A DNA stretch of 14,855 bases, from assembly GCA_946624335.1 (NCBI GenBank), contig CAMOSA010000041.1:1-14855 (forward strand), written 5' to 3'. Below the pieces are notes generated by a model that was given only the letters and a program-made list of their open reading frames with translations, was not told where the DNA came from and did not search any database. Positions 1-6,612 of this stretch are shown here, piece after piece. The number at the start of each line of letters is the position of its first letter. The first letter of the stretch is position 1. This DNA is from an uncultured Prevotellaceae bacterium. Its GTDB lineage: Bacteria; Bacteroidota; Bacteroidia; Bacteroidales; Bacteroidaceae. A program made the translations under genes and the position numbers.

Positions 1-320
1 GGATAGTCCCAATGGTCGCCGCTGATGTCGTTGCAGACATCGAGGTAGCGCTGCAGGTAGCTGACATAGCTGGCCATGAGTTCATCGCCTTTGGCATTGG
101 CTGCTTCGATGACTTTCTCAGCATCAAACCAAAAGTAGTCGCTGTCGGCCAAACCGAGATAGGCTTTCCAGTTATCGCGTGTTACCTTGTCGACGCGGTC
201 GGCAAACTCGTCGGGACAATAGATGTGGAACAGATAGGAGTTGTGGCTGTCTTCCCACGCACAGGCCAATATCGGCAGCGTCAAGACTGTCAACAGGCTA
301 ATGATGATAAAACGCTTCAT
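1..320 (-). CDS. Partial secreted protein/lipoprotein of unknown function (5' part only)
   Basis: An open frame starts at the ATG at 320 and runs without a stop off the left edge, giving 106 codons. The first 20 residues are a signal peptide (MKRF, then a hydrophobic run to PILAC). The Cys20 preceded by ILA may be a lipobox, although Leu at -2 is not ideal, so signal peptidase I processing is also possible. The mature part is rich in aromatic and acidic residues (HNSYLFHIY, NWKAYLGL, DYFWFD), followed by helical segments. It resembles, from memory, Bacteroidales outer-membrane-associated proteins with TPR-like helices downstream; this is a weak inference. Its start codon lies inside the end of the upstream lipoprotein gene (stop at 298, a 23-base overlap), so it is probably translationally coupled to it and part of the same operon as the M6 protease. 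The function is not recognised. Confidence 0.72.
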   Translation of the reverse strand, partial: MKRFIIISLLTVLTLPILACAWEDSHNSYLFHIYCPDEFADRVDKVTRDNWKAYLGLADSDYFWFDAEKVIEAANAKGDELMASYVSYLQRYLDVCNDISGDHWDY

Positions 321-1170
321 AGTCTTCGGTTTTATAACGGTTAATATTTTCGTTGTCGAGGTGATAGGTAATAATGGTTCGTGCGAGTTCCGGCCGTTTT
401 CGCTCGACCATTTGCTTGACGGCCAGGATCTCATCAGCAGCTACGGTGTGCTCGACACGTACGCCATAAATGGTGCGCAGCCAACGGTAGACGGGATAGG
501 CAGCCGCCAATGGCAAGGCATAATCAGACAGACGAGACACGTAAGGCTGCACATCGCGACGGTCAAGCACGGGGTTGCGCTCGTCGAAACGACGCGGATC
601 GCCGGTGTTATAGAGCATCAGAACACCGTAGTCGACGGGTGGTGGTGCCATGGCGAGCTGGTGCAGGCGAATGGTGGCGGAGAGTCGCAGGTCGCGGGCA
701 TCGGTCTCATGGCGCAGCGCCTCGAGGAAGTGGTAGAAATAGTAGCGGCTGCGGTCGGTATAGTCACAGTCGATCTGTACCTCCCTGACGCCGGCTACGT
801 CATGGGTCTCACACATCTGCAAGATACGTCGCAACAGTTTCGGTGCCAGGCTGTCGCGATTGGTTCGCATACAGTCCTCGGTGATGAAGACGGTGGGGAT
901 GAGCTCCAAGCCGGCAGGGGGTGCCTCAACGAAGGAGAGCGTGGCCTGCGGCATCGGCTCACCGTCGCGCATGACGACATCAAAGAAGCGGCAATAGACC
1001 CTCTGCACACTATGGTGCTGCAGGAAAGCACGCTCGACGGAGTCGAGACGCCACGTGGTACGCCAGTAATAGACCGCGTTCTCGACGGGCATCGTCATCG
1101 GCTCCGACCGATGGCAACCGAAAGTCGTCAGTACGGCCAGCAGGCAGATCAGTAGTCTTATCCTTCGCAT
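298..1170 (-). CDS. Putative lipoprotein, DUF3142-like (TIM-barrel type), function unknown
   Basis: This gene encodes 290 residues from the ATG at 1170. The frame is open further upstream to 1296, but the 1170 start places a normal signal peptide (MRRIRLLICLLAVLTTFGC) at the N terminus, and a Cys at residue 19 suits lipoprotein processing. The body has a barrel-like pattern: the strand VREVQIDCDY, then YYFYHFLEALRHE, LRLSATIRLHQL and YGVLMLYNTGD. An acidic residue after a beta strand (QIDCDYTD), followed by a search-like helix and LSATI, recalls DUF3142/glycosidase-like TIM barrels. That assignment is from memory and tentative. The protein probably sits on the periplasmic or outer face of a membrane. 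It lies 67 bp after the small peptide gene and overlaps the next gene by 23 bp, so it is likely co-transcribed with both. A 304-codon open frame on the opposite strand is judged a shadow. Confidence 0.8.
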   Translation of the reverse strand: MRRIRLLICLLAVLTTFGCHRSEPMTMPVENAVYYWRTTWRLDSVERAFLQHHSVQRVYCRFFDVVMRDGEPMPQATLSFVEAPPAGLELIPTVFITEDCMRTNRDSLAPKLLRRILQMCETHDVAGVREVQIDCDYTDRSRYYFYHFLEALRHETDARDLRLSATIRLHQLAMAPPPVDYGVLMLYNTGDPRRFDERNPVLDRRDVQPYVSRLSDYALPLAAAYPVYRWLRTIYGVRVEHTVAADEILAVKQMVERKRPELARTIITYHLDNENINRYKTEDYEAFYHH

Positions 1171-1237
1171 ATCGGACACAGAGTTAGCAAATAGATTTAT
1201 CAGACAGGCCAAAGCGTAAGCTCCACGGCGACGAGCG

Positions 1238-1417
1238 TCACCACTCGTGACTCCAATAGTCATCGCTATCGAAGCCTTTGACGCGGCCTTCCTCATCGTT
1301 TTCGTCAGGGGCGGGAGTCAGTCCGGCATTGCCGTTGACCTTAGAGAGGGTCAGCAGATGATGCTCGAGTGAGACGGAGAGGACGGTCACCTTGGGTTGA
1401 TGATACCTTTTTTTCAT
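1238..1417 (-). CDS. Small peptide (59 aa), Bacteroidales MKK-x-Y-x-x-P type, unknown function
   Basis: The ATG at 1417 is preferred over the in-frame start at 1453 because it is preceded by an AAAAAGG Shine-Dalgarno-like stretch and gives the typical beginning MKKRYHQPKVTVL. The peptide has a basic N-terminal part, a short hydrophobic segment ending in EHHLLTLS, a Gly/Pro-rich middle (NGNAGLTPAP), and an acidic, aromatic C terminus ending DDYWSHEW. Short peptides of this style are frequent in Bacteroides and Prevotella genomes, often next to genes for secreted proteins, and have no assigned role that I know of. There is no classical signal peptide and no clear double-glycine leader. It lies between the M6 protease gene (66 bp upstream) and the lipoprotein gene (67 bp downstream), all in one direction. 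A protease substrate, secreted peptide or regulator are possibilities, none supported directly. Confidence 0.7.
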   Translation of the reverse strand: MKKRYHQPKVTVLSVSLEHHLLTLSKVNGNAGLTPAPDENDEEGRVKGFDSDDYWSHEW

Positions 1418-1483
1418 TATATACCTTTTTGAAAGACGAATGTTCTTGCTCATTGGTGATGGCGTGACAGGTGCTGCAAGGCT

Positions 1484-4400
1484 TTACCTCACGACGACCT
1501 TCTTGCCATTGACGATATTGATGCCGCGCTGCAGCTTCGTCAGTTGCTGTCCGGAAAGGTTATAGATGGAACCCTGAGGCATCATGGCGGCACCTACAGG
1601 CAGGGCATTGATGACATCGGCATCAGCCGTACCGTCAAAGCGGAGGACACAGCCCTTGACTCCGGTCATACCGGCAAGGTCGAGCGCGAAATAGGCACGG
1701 AAAGCCTTGAGGCTGTAGCCGGCAGTCTTCGGATACTTCAGGGTGTTATTGCTGCCCAGATAAAGGTTAGCCCATGTGTCGGGCTGCAACACGGCCGGCG
1801 CATAGATGCCCACGAAGGATACCTTGTCGTCAGCGCTCACGATGGTCAAGGGTGCTGCGCTGCCGATCTGGACGCCAGAGAACGTCGGGTCGGTGATGTC
1901 AGGCTGTCCGTCTGCTGTCCAACGGACAAGGTACGGTTTGCCAGCCTCGATGGCCGTGGCATCCTTGAAGAAGAGATAGAGTGTACCGTCGGCGGCCAAG
2001 CCCGTCTGATGACCCTCGTAGCTGTTTTCAATATCCAGCTCTTTCACCTCGGCATCAGCGAGAGGAGTGCCGTCAAAGTCGCTGAGGTCAAAAGGCAGAC
2101 ACAGCGTATTCCACGAGCCGTCGCGATAGAATATGCGTCCCGAGAGCGTCGCATCGACGGTCGAACCTGAGTGCGTCGTGATGACGCCGCTGTTGTCGGA
2201 GTTATTAAGGAGGGCGATGGAGGGGACGGCAGCAGGAACGGCAACGAGGCTTATCTCGTCGACGTACGCACGCTTCGAGCTTGTCGAGAGCTTGATCGTC
2301 ACGGCCCCGGTGGCACCGGTCAGGCTGACTGTGCACAGCGTCCACTCAGCCGACGGCGTGAACTGCGTGACGTCGGCTGTGGCACCAGTGACTTCAACGT
2401 TCAACTTACCCGTGTCGCTGCCGTAACGTTTCAGGTAGAAGGTGAGCACGGCATCACCAATCAAAGTGATCTCACCAGATTCAAGGACACCTTTCGCTGA
2501 GCCTGAGCCGAACTTGAGGCAACCGCCATTCCCGTAGGCATTCGTCGTACCGCCAGAGAATATCTTTGTGAGCGTCCAACCGCTATAATCCAGATGGTCG
2601 TAGTCACTAGTCAAGGCTTGGGTTCCATCGCCTTTGCCGTCATATCCGCTCAGGCCCTCATAGAGCAACGCCTGACCGATGGCTGAGCCATCTGTAGCCT
2701 TTCCGCTGAGCGCCACGGTCACGTCGTCAGCGCCCTCGCTGCTCAGGGTCACCGTGGCAGCGAATGTCCCAGCCACGGCTGGCGTGAAGGTGACGCTGAT
2801 GGTGGCTTCGGCCTCGGTCTGAGCAATGGTCGTTGTGCTCAGGGCGAAGCAGTCGGAAGCATCGGACAGCGTCAGCGTGATGTCCCCGCGCAGGTCCTCG
2901 CTCAGCACATCGAAGGTCAGCGTCTGCGCCTGACCCACGGTGGTAGCGAAGCTCAACGCCTCATCGGCCACAATGACCGGGAGGGGTTTGTAGTCTTCTG
3001 AACCGACGAAGCGGAACGAGACGGTGCCGTCACCATTTTGTGTGATGGCTTCGACCGAGGCATCGAGGTAGTAGCTGCCGTTGCTGTTCTGGTTGTTGAA
3101 CTTTGCGGACGGTGTACTGTTCTTGCTGAAGGCATTGACAGTGCCATTGGGGTAGGTGTCGTTCTTGGCACCATCGATGGTATAATAGCGGGCACCCTCG
3201 TAGATTGTGTACTGATACTCGTTGTCGGCCGGGATCCACGTCATGCGCTGATGCGCCGGGTCGTCGTTAGGCGTATTGCTGTTCCATGCGGAGGCGTCAT
3301 AGTCGACATGCAGGATGAGTAGTCCACGGCCCGGGATATCGGCATCCCATCCCTTCTGCTGCCGATTCTCGAGCATAAAGTATTCGTCGCGATGCCCCTT
3401 ATTATATATAATGTATGCCTCGCCGCCTTCGGTGAGGGCTTTCTGGTTGTTCACCTCCGTCGACGACGTCAGCTCGATGGGTGTCAGCCATCCTGCCATC
3501 CATCGCTCGTAGCTGGTATAGCCGGCCGGGATATAGCCGTCTCCGTTGTAGGAGCCTGTATCCATCAGGTCCCACCTGAACATACCCTGTCCATCACTGT
3601 AATCCGTGTCGTAGAAGTCGGGGTATCCGAGGCAGTGGCTGAACTCATGGCACATCGTCCCTATGCCGGCAGCCTCGTCCTCCTCAGCGCTCAGCTCGGG
3701 TCCGCAGGCATAGGTGTCGATCTTCACGCCATCCATGCGCTGTGCCCCCGATCCGTCGCCGTAGCTCCTGGCATCTGACAGCCGCCATTCGTGGGGCCAG
3801 ATGGTACTGCTCGCGCCGCCGTCAGCCTCGCCCTGACCGGCATAGATGACGTAGACTTGGTCCACCTCGCCGTCGCCGTCCCAGTCGTAGTCAGCGAAGT
3901 TGACATCGGCGTTGACAGCCTCCAGAGCCTCGATGACCATCGTGGCAGGACGCTTGTCATTGCCACCGCTGTCGTTAGCGCCATAGTAACTGGCTGAACC
4001 GCTTACAGAGACCGGACCGACCACGTCGAAAGTCAGTTCAAACTGACCGCGGCTCTGGGCGTAGAAGTAGTCGTAAACCGAGCCCACGAATTTACCCTCC
4101 GAGAAATTCTTCTCGTTGGCGACGCGCTGGAAGAAAGCATTGTCGTTGGCATCTTGAAACTTCGTCGTACTGAAGTTCACAAGAATGACGAGTCCTTTCT
4201 TCTGACCGGTATAGTTACCTAAGGAGCCTACCCTGCGGGGAGCCAGACGGCGCGTACGGCGCTCGTTGACCAGCGTTCGACGCTGGCGGGCCTTACTGCG
4301 CAAGGGCTCCACATCAAAGGGTTGGAACAGGTCGGTGCCCTCGACAGGACGATAGGCCTGACCGCCGGAGCCCCGCCAGTAGTGGCAAAACTCATCGCCG

Positions 4401-4585
4401 ACGAGCTTCGCCACGACGGTCGTGCCGTCGGTCAGGGTCAGGGTTCGCGTCAAGCCGGGCTTGGCAGGTATGGCGTTGGCTGCAGTGGCTACGGCAGCCA
4501 ACATCAAGATTGTCAGGAAGCGTCGTAGGTTACGAGCGCAGAAGGATAACATGGAACAGCTCTTCATACGAGGATAGAGATACAT
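1484..4585 (-). CDS. Secreted M6-family (immune inhibitor A-like) zinc metalloprotease with C-terminal sorting-like tail
   Basis: The product has 1033 residues counted from the ATG at 4585. In-frame ATGs at 4567 and 4552 are possible; the last would give the most usual signal peptide (NLRRFLTILMLAAVATAANA, residues 19-38). Residues 41-120 look like a propeptide. The catalytic M6 domain runs from about 125 to 525, with HEFSH at 313-317 in the context CHEFSHCLGYPDFYD, the zinc-binding HExxH of M6 peptidases. An acidic loop YDWDGDGEVDQVY (233-245) probably binds calcium. Next come an Ig-like beta domain (about 535-630), a jelly-roll-like lectin/choice-of-anchor domain (637-783), and another beta-rich region (790-985). 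The last 28 residues (IYNLSGQQL...GINIVNGKKVVV) match the Prevotella C-terminal tail, thought to serve sorting or surface attachment. It is expected to degrade extracellular proteins. It heads the leftward gene unit. Confidence 0.93.
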   Translation of the reverse strand: MYLYPRMKSCSMLSFCARNLRRFLTILMLAAVATAANAIPAKPGLTRTLTLTDGTTVVAKLVGDEFCHYWRGSGGQAYRPVEGTDLFQPFDVEPLRSKARQRRTLVNERRTRRLAPRRVGSLGNYTGQKKGLVILVNFSTTKFQDANDNAFFQRVANEKNFSEGKFVGSVYDYFYAQSRGQFELTFDVVGPVSVSGSASYYGANDSGGNDKRPATMVIEALEAVNADVNFADYDWDGDGEVDQVYVIYAGQGEADGGASSTIWPHEWRLSDARSYGDGSGAQRMDGVKIDTYACGPELSAEEDEAAGIGTMCHEFSHCLGYPDFYDTDYSDGQGMFRWDLMDTGSYNGDGYIPAGYTSYERWMAGWLTPIELTSSTEVNNQKALTEGGEAYIIYNKGHRDEYFMLENRQQKGWDADIPGRGLLILHVDYDASAWNSNTPNDDPAHQRMTWIPADNEYQYTIYEGARYYTIDGAKNDTYPNGTVNAFSKNSTPSAKFNNQNSNGSYYLDASVEAITQNGDGTVSFRFVGSEDYKPLPVIVADEALSFATTVGQAQTLTFDVLSEDLRGDITLTLSDASDCFALSTTTIAQTEAEATISVTFTPAVAGTFAATVTLSSEGADDVTVALSGKATDGSAIGQALLYEGLSGYDGKGDGTQALTSDYDHLDYSGWTLTKIFSGGTTNAYGNGGCLKFGSGSAKGVLESGEITLIGDAVLTFYLKRYGSDTGKLNVEVTGATADVTQFTPSAEWTLCTVSLTGATGAVTIKLSTSSKRAYVDEISLVAVPAAVPSIALLNNSDNSGVITTHSGSTVDATLSGRIFYRDGSWNTLCLPFDLSDFDGTPLADAEVKELDIENSYEGHQTGLAADGTLYLFFKDATAIEAGKPYLVRWTADGQPDITDPTFSGVQIGSAAPLTIVSADDKVSFVGIYAPAVLQPDTWANLYLGSNNTLKYPKTAGYSLKAFRAYFALDLAGMTGVKGCVLRFDGTADADVINALPVGAAMMPQGSIYNLSGQQLTKLQRGINIVNGKKVVVR

Positions 4586-4605
4586 TTCTGTTGGTCTTTC
4601 GGCTG

Positions 4606-4613
4606 CAAATATA
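4606..4613 (-). promoter_or_regulatory. Promoter -7 box for the M6 protease unit
   Basis: On the minus strand this reads TATATTTG, a full match to the Bacteroidetes -7 consensus TAnnTTTG. It sits 20 bases before the ATG at 4585, so the leader would be about 15 nt. No convincing -33 TTTG is present at the usual distance. The opposite strand carries a second -7 box at 4669-4676, which makes this a compact divergent promoter region. Confidence 0.6.
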
Positions 4614-4668
4614 CAAAAAAAACATCACATAGTAGTCCCTTCAGCATAATAATATAAAAAAAAAGGTG

Positions 4669-4676
4669 TATCTTTG
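4669..4676 (+). promoter_or_regulatory. Promoter -7 box for the AlbA_2-domain gene
   Basis: This reads TATCTTTG, a full match to TAnnTTTG, and it ends only 4 bases before the ATG at 4681. Bacteroidetes transcripts usually start a few bases after this box, so the mRNA would start at or next to the ATG. This also argues against the in-frame GTG at 4666, which would lie upstream of the transcription start. The -33 region is AT-rich with no clear TTTG. Confidence 0.6.
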
Positions 4677-4680
4677 CACT

Positions 4681-5394
4681 ATGAAAGGACGAGACAGCCA
4701 TCTCTTTGACCTTATCGCCCAAGGCGAACACCAGCAGCAGGACTTCAAATACAAGGTGGAGGACGCGGCCAAGCTGGCACGCTCGGTGTCGGCCTTCGCC
4801 AACACGGATGGCGGTCGTCTGCTGATCGGCGTTCGCGACGACGGTTCTATTCACGGCGTTCGCTCCGAGGAGGAGATCTTCATGATGCACGCTGCGGCTT
4901 ACAAGTTCTGCACGCCCCAACCGACATTGCAGTTCGAGACGCTTCAAGTGCCTACGGCTCCACATGGCGGCCGGCTGCGAACGGTCGTCATCTGCACGGT
5001 GATGCCCTCGGCCGAGCGGCCTGTATTTGCCATCGAAGACATGGCCGGCAAAGTGAAGTCGTCAGCAGAAAAGGCCACGACGCGCCGCCGGACGGCCTAC
5101 ATTCGCATCGCTGACGAGAACATCGTAGCGTCGCCGGTCCATCTGGCTATCTGGCGACAAGAGGCACAGCTGCGCGGACAGGCCTTTGCCGACACGCCGG
5201 CCGAGCGCGCACTGCTGGAGGCCCTGAACGAAGCTTCGCAAGGAGTGACGCTCAATATGCTGTGCCGACAGGTGGCACGCCGACAGCCGATGCCGAGGGC
5301 TGAGGTCATCACCGCCATAGCTCGCTTCGTACGCTTCGGCCTTGCCCGCATGGAACGCCATGAGCAGCAATGGCTCTTCGGGGCGGCAGAGTAG
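4681..5394 (+). CDS. AlbA_2/Schlafen-type (AAA_4) putative DNA- or RNA-binding protein
   Basis: The protein has 237 residues from the ATG at 4681. Residues 14-61 carry the AlbA_2 (PF04326) signature: E16 with the QDFKYK segment, then KLARSVSAFANTDGGRLLIGVRDDGSIHGV, the conserved AFANtdGG-LLIGV-DdG-I-G core. A second half with TAYIRIADENIVAS (138-151) fits the later part of the same domain. Residues about 172-235 look like a winged-helix DNA-binding region. Family members bind nucleic acids and are often called putative transcriptional regulators or ATP-binding proteins; the exact role here is unknown. No signal peptide is present, so it is cytoplasmic. It is transcribed alone, divergently from the M6 protease, and ends at a shared hairpin terminator facing the AraC-type gene. 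A longer GTG start at 4666 is possible but contradicted by the promoter position. Confidence 0.88.
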   Translation: MKGRDSHLFDLIAQGEHQQQDFKYKVEDAAKLARSVSAFANTDGGRLLIGVRDDGSIHGVRSEEEIFMMHAAAYKFCTPQPTLQFETLQVPTAPHGGRLRTVVICTVMPSAERPVFAIEDMAGKVKSSAEKATTRRRTAYIRIADENIVASPVHLAIWRQEAQLRGQAFADTPAERALLEALNEASQGVTLNMLCRQVARRQPMPRAEVITAIARFVRFGLARMERHEQQWLFGAAE

Positions 5395-5414
5395 ACGCGA
5401 CGCGACATAAAAGA

Positions 5415-5438
5415 AAAGGCTGCACCCGCAGGCACAGC
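5415..5438. terminator. Bidirectional hairpin terminator between convergent genes
   Basis: AGGCTG (5415-5420) and CAGCCT (5433-5438) form a stem around a GC-rich loop. It is flanked by AAAAGAAA on the left and CTTCATTTTG on the right, so both strands present a hairpin followed by a T-rich run. It lies in the 77-bp gap between two converging genes, as expected for a shared terminator. Confidence 0.65.
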
Positions 5439-5471
5439 CTCTTCATTTTGTAACGGAATAAAGGAATCGCC

Positions 5472-5810
5472 CTAAAGTCCTTTACGGACTTCGCCAGGGG
5501 TGCGACCAAACTTCTTCTTGAAGATCGCGGAGAAATGTGAAACGTTCTTGAAACCCACATCAAAGCAAGTGTCGGTGACACGTGCGCCTCGCTTGAGCAA
5601 CTCATGTGCCGCACGCAGGCGGCGGTCAGTGAGCCATCGCTCGGGCGACAACTCGCTCATCTTCTTGAAGTCACGCTTGAATGTGGAAAGGCTTCGGCCC
5701 GAGGCTCGGGCAAATTCACTCATAGACATATCGGCCCGGTAGTTCTTCTCCATGAAATCACGGAGGTCGATTTTCTGGGGCTGAGGGTTAACGATCACTG
5801 TGTCGGTCAT
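5472..5810 (-). CDS. AraC-family HTH protein lacking the sensor domain
   Basis: This 112-residue product is almost entirely an AraC/XylS double helix-turn-helix DNA-binding domain. The first HTH is in MSEFARASGRSLSTFKRDFKK and the second, with its typical ending, is in DTCFDVGFKNVSHFSAIFKKKFGRTPGEVR. The usual family length is about 250-300 residues, with an N-terminal ligand-binding or dimerisation domain that is absent here. The upstream 266 bp contain no remnant of such a domain in a readable frame; instead a -7 box lies at 5884-5891. The gene therefore looks like a genuine short form rather than a 5' truncation, although an ancient deletion cannot be excluded. It is divergent from rhaM, so control of rhaM or of itself is a reasonable guess, but no inducer can be named. 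Start: ATG at 5810, preceded by an AT-rich stretch without a clear ribosome binding site. Confidence 0.9.
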   Translation of the reverse strand: MTDTVIVNPQPQKIDLRDFMEKNYRADMSMSEFARASGRSLSTFKRDFKKMSELSPERWLTDRRLRAAHELLKRGARVTDTCFDVGFKNVSHFSAIFKKKFGRTPGEVRKGL

Positions 5811-5883
5811 AAATTTAAAATGTCTAATCGTGAATAATTACATTATAGGTCTTGATAGCAAGAGATTTTTTCACCTTGCGCTG

Positions 5884-5891
5884 CAAAGGTA
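5884..5891 (-). promoter_or_regulatory. Promoter -7 box for the AraC-type gene
   Basis: The minus strand reads TACCTTTG, a full match to TAnnTTTG. The predicted leader to the ATG at 5810 is about 65-70 nt. A clear -33 TTTG is not seen at 19-21 bases. The box overlaps one of two GGTACGT copies (5888-5894 and 5941-5947). Confidence 0.55.
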
Positions 5892-6038
5892 CGTGATTCA
5901 AAGTCAAGCGCGTTTGTTTTACGGGTCAAATTGATGAAACGGTACGTTTTTAGGCTTAAAATGTGGAATTTAGGGGCTTTTTACCACACAAACGAAAGAA
6001 AAATGCAAAAAAGTTAGTGTAAAATCGTTTCTTTTATG

Positions 6039-6046
6039 TACTTTTG
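6039..6046 (+). promoter_or_regulatory. Promoter -7 box for rhaM
   Basis: TACTTTTG matches TAnnTTTG. The ATG of rhaM is at 6077, giving a leader of roughly 25 nt. A TTAG at 6014-6017, 21 bases upstream of the box, may be a weak -33 element. Confidence 0.55.
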
Positions 6047-6076
6047 CGCGACACATAACAAAAGCACTCTACTTCT

Positions 6077-6391
6077 ATGAAAAGATTTGCGTTCAAAATG
6101 TACCTCAAGCCCGGATGCGAGGAAGAATATCAACGGCGTCATGCGGCGCTATGGCCAGAACTGAAACAGGGCATCAAGGATGCCGGCGTGGGCAACTACA
6201 GTATCTTCTGGGACCGCGACACCAACATCCTTTTCGGATACCAGGAGATCAATGGCGAGCAAAGCTCACAGGATATGGGAGCCGACGAGACGACACAGCG
6301 ATGGTGGGAATATATGAAAGACCTTATGGAGACAAACCCCGACAACAGCCCTGTCACCATTCCCATCCGTGAAGTCTTCCACTTGGACTGA
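6077..6391 (+). CDS. rhaM: L-rhamnose mutarotase
   Basis: The 104-residue product matches the RhaM/YiiL family along its whole length, which is also the family's usual length. RhaM interconverts the alpha and beta anomers of L-rhamnose in the cytoplasm, speeding entry into the rhamnose isomerase pathway. Visible family features are Tyr18 and His22 in EEEYQRRHAALWPEL, the YSIFWD strand with Tyr41, QRWWEYM with Trp76 and Trp77, and the near-invariant NPDNSPV followed by the ending EVFHLD. The numbering of Tyr18, His22 and Trp76/77 agrees with the E. coli enzyme as I recall it. No other rhamnose catabolic gene lies in the window. The gene is transcribed alone from its own promoter, divergent from the HTH-only AraC-type gene, and convergent with the yhaM-like gene. 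No signal peptide is present. Confidence 0.93.
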   Translation: MKRFAFKMYLKPGCEEEYQRRHAALWPELKQGIKDAGVGNYSIFWDRDTNILFGYQEINGEQSSQDMGADETTQRWWEYMKDLMETNPDNSPVTIPIREVFHLD

Positions 6392-6402
6392 AGGACTGAA
6401 GA

Positions 6403-6465
6403 AGTTAAGGAGATATGGAGTTAAGGAGCTAAGGAGTTAAGAAGTTAAGGAGCTAAGGAGTTAAG
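6403..6465 (+). repeat. AAGGAGTTAAG-type tandem repeat, 24-bp period
   Basis: A 24-bp unit beginning GTTAAGGAGCTAAGGAG occupies 6420-6443 and is repeated, minus its last two bases, at 6444-6465. The 18-mer AGGAGCTAAGGAGTTAAG occurs exactly at 6424-6441 and 6448-6465. A degenerate flank extends left to about 6403. A related copy lies inverted at 6567-6595. Such GGAGTTAAG repeats are common in Bacteroidales spacers, by my recollection. Confidence 0.8.
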
Positions 6466-6566
6466 ACGATACCATTGCCAAGGAACAGTCATTGCTGAGA
6501 AACAGCTCACGAAACTATCGTCGTCGTTCGACCTTTGGTCTCTTCGCTTTGCGATGAGTTCCTTAT

Positions 6567-6595
6567 CTTCTTAACGCCTTAACTTCTTAACTCCT
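6567..6595 (-). repeat. Inverted partner of the AAGGAGTTAAG repeat
   Basis: The 19-base stretch at 6577-6595 is the exact reverse complement of 6432-6450 (AGGAGTTAAGAAGTTAAGG on the plus strand). Weaker similarity continues outwards on both sides (GGAGATATGG near 6409 against GGAGATGGAATAT on the minus strand near 6608). The two arms enclose about 110-125 bp of unique sequence with no gene. The pair could act as a shared terminator for the convergent rhaM and yhaM-like genes or be a small repeat element. Confidence 0.7.
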
Positions 6596-6612
6596 ATATT
6601 CCATCTCCCGCC

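Noticed and set aside
241..1155. 304-codon open frame on the plus strand
   Set aside because: It lies antisense to the lipoprotein gene, which has a signal peptide and coupled neighbour. The plus-strand product shows no recognisable domain, signal peptide or promoter, and its length follows from the GC-rich third positions of the real gene.
1238..1417. Classical RiPP precursor with double-glycine leader
   Set aside because: There is no GG cleavage site and no modification enzyme or peptidase-containing ABC transporter in the window; kept only as a peptide of unknown role.
4666..4680. GTG start for the AlbA_2 gene
   Set aside because: It lies inside the predicted promoter, upstream of the expected transcription start.
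5811..6076. Remnant of an AraC N-terminal domain upstream of the short regulator
   Set aside because: The spacer is AT-rich, carries two promoters, and no reading frame on the minus strand looks like the missing domain.
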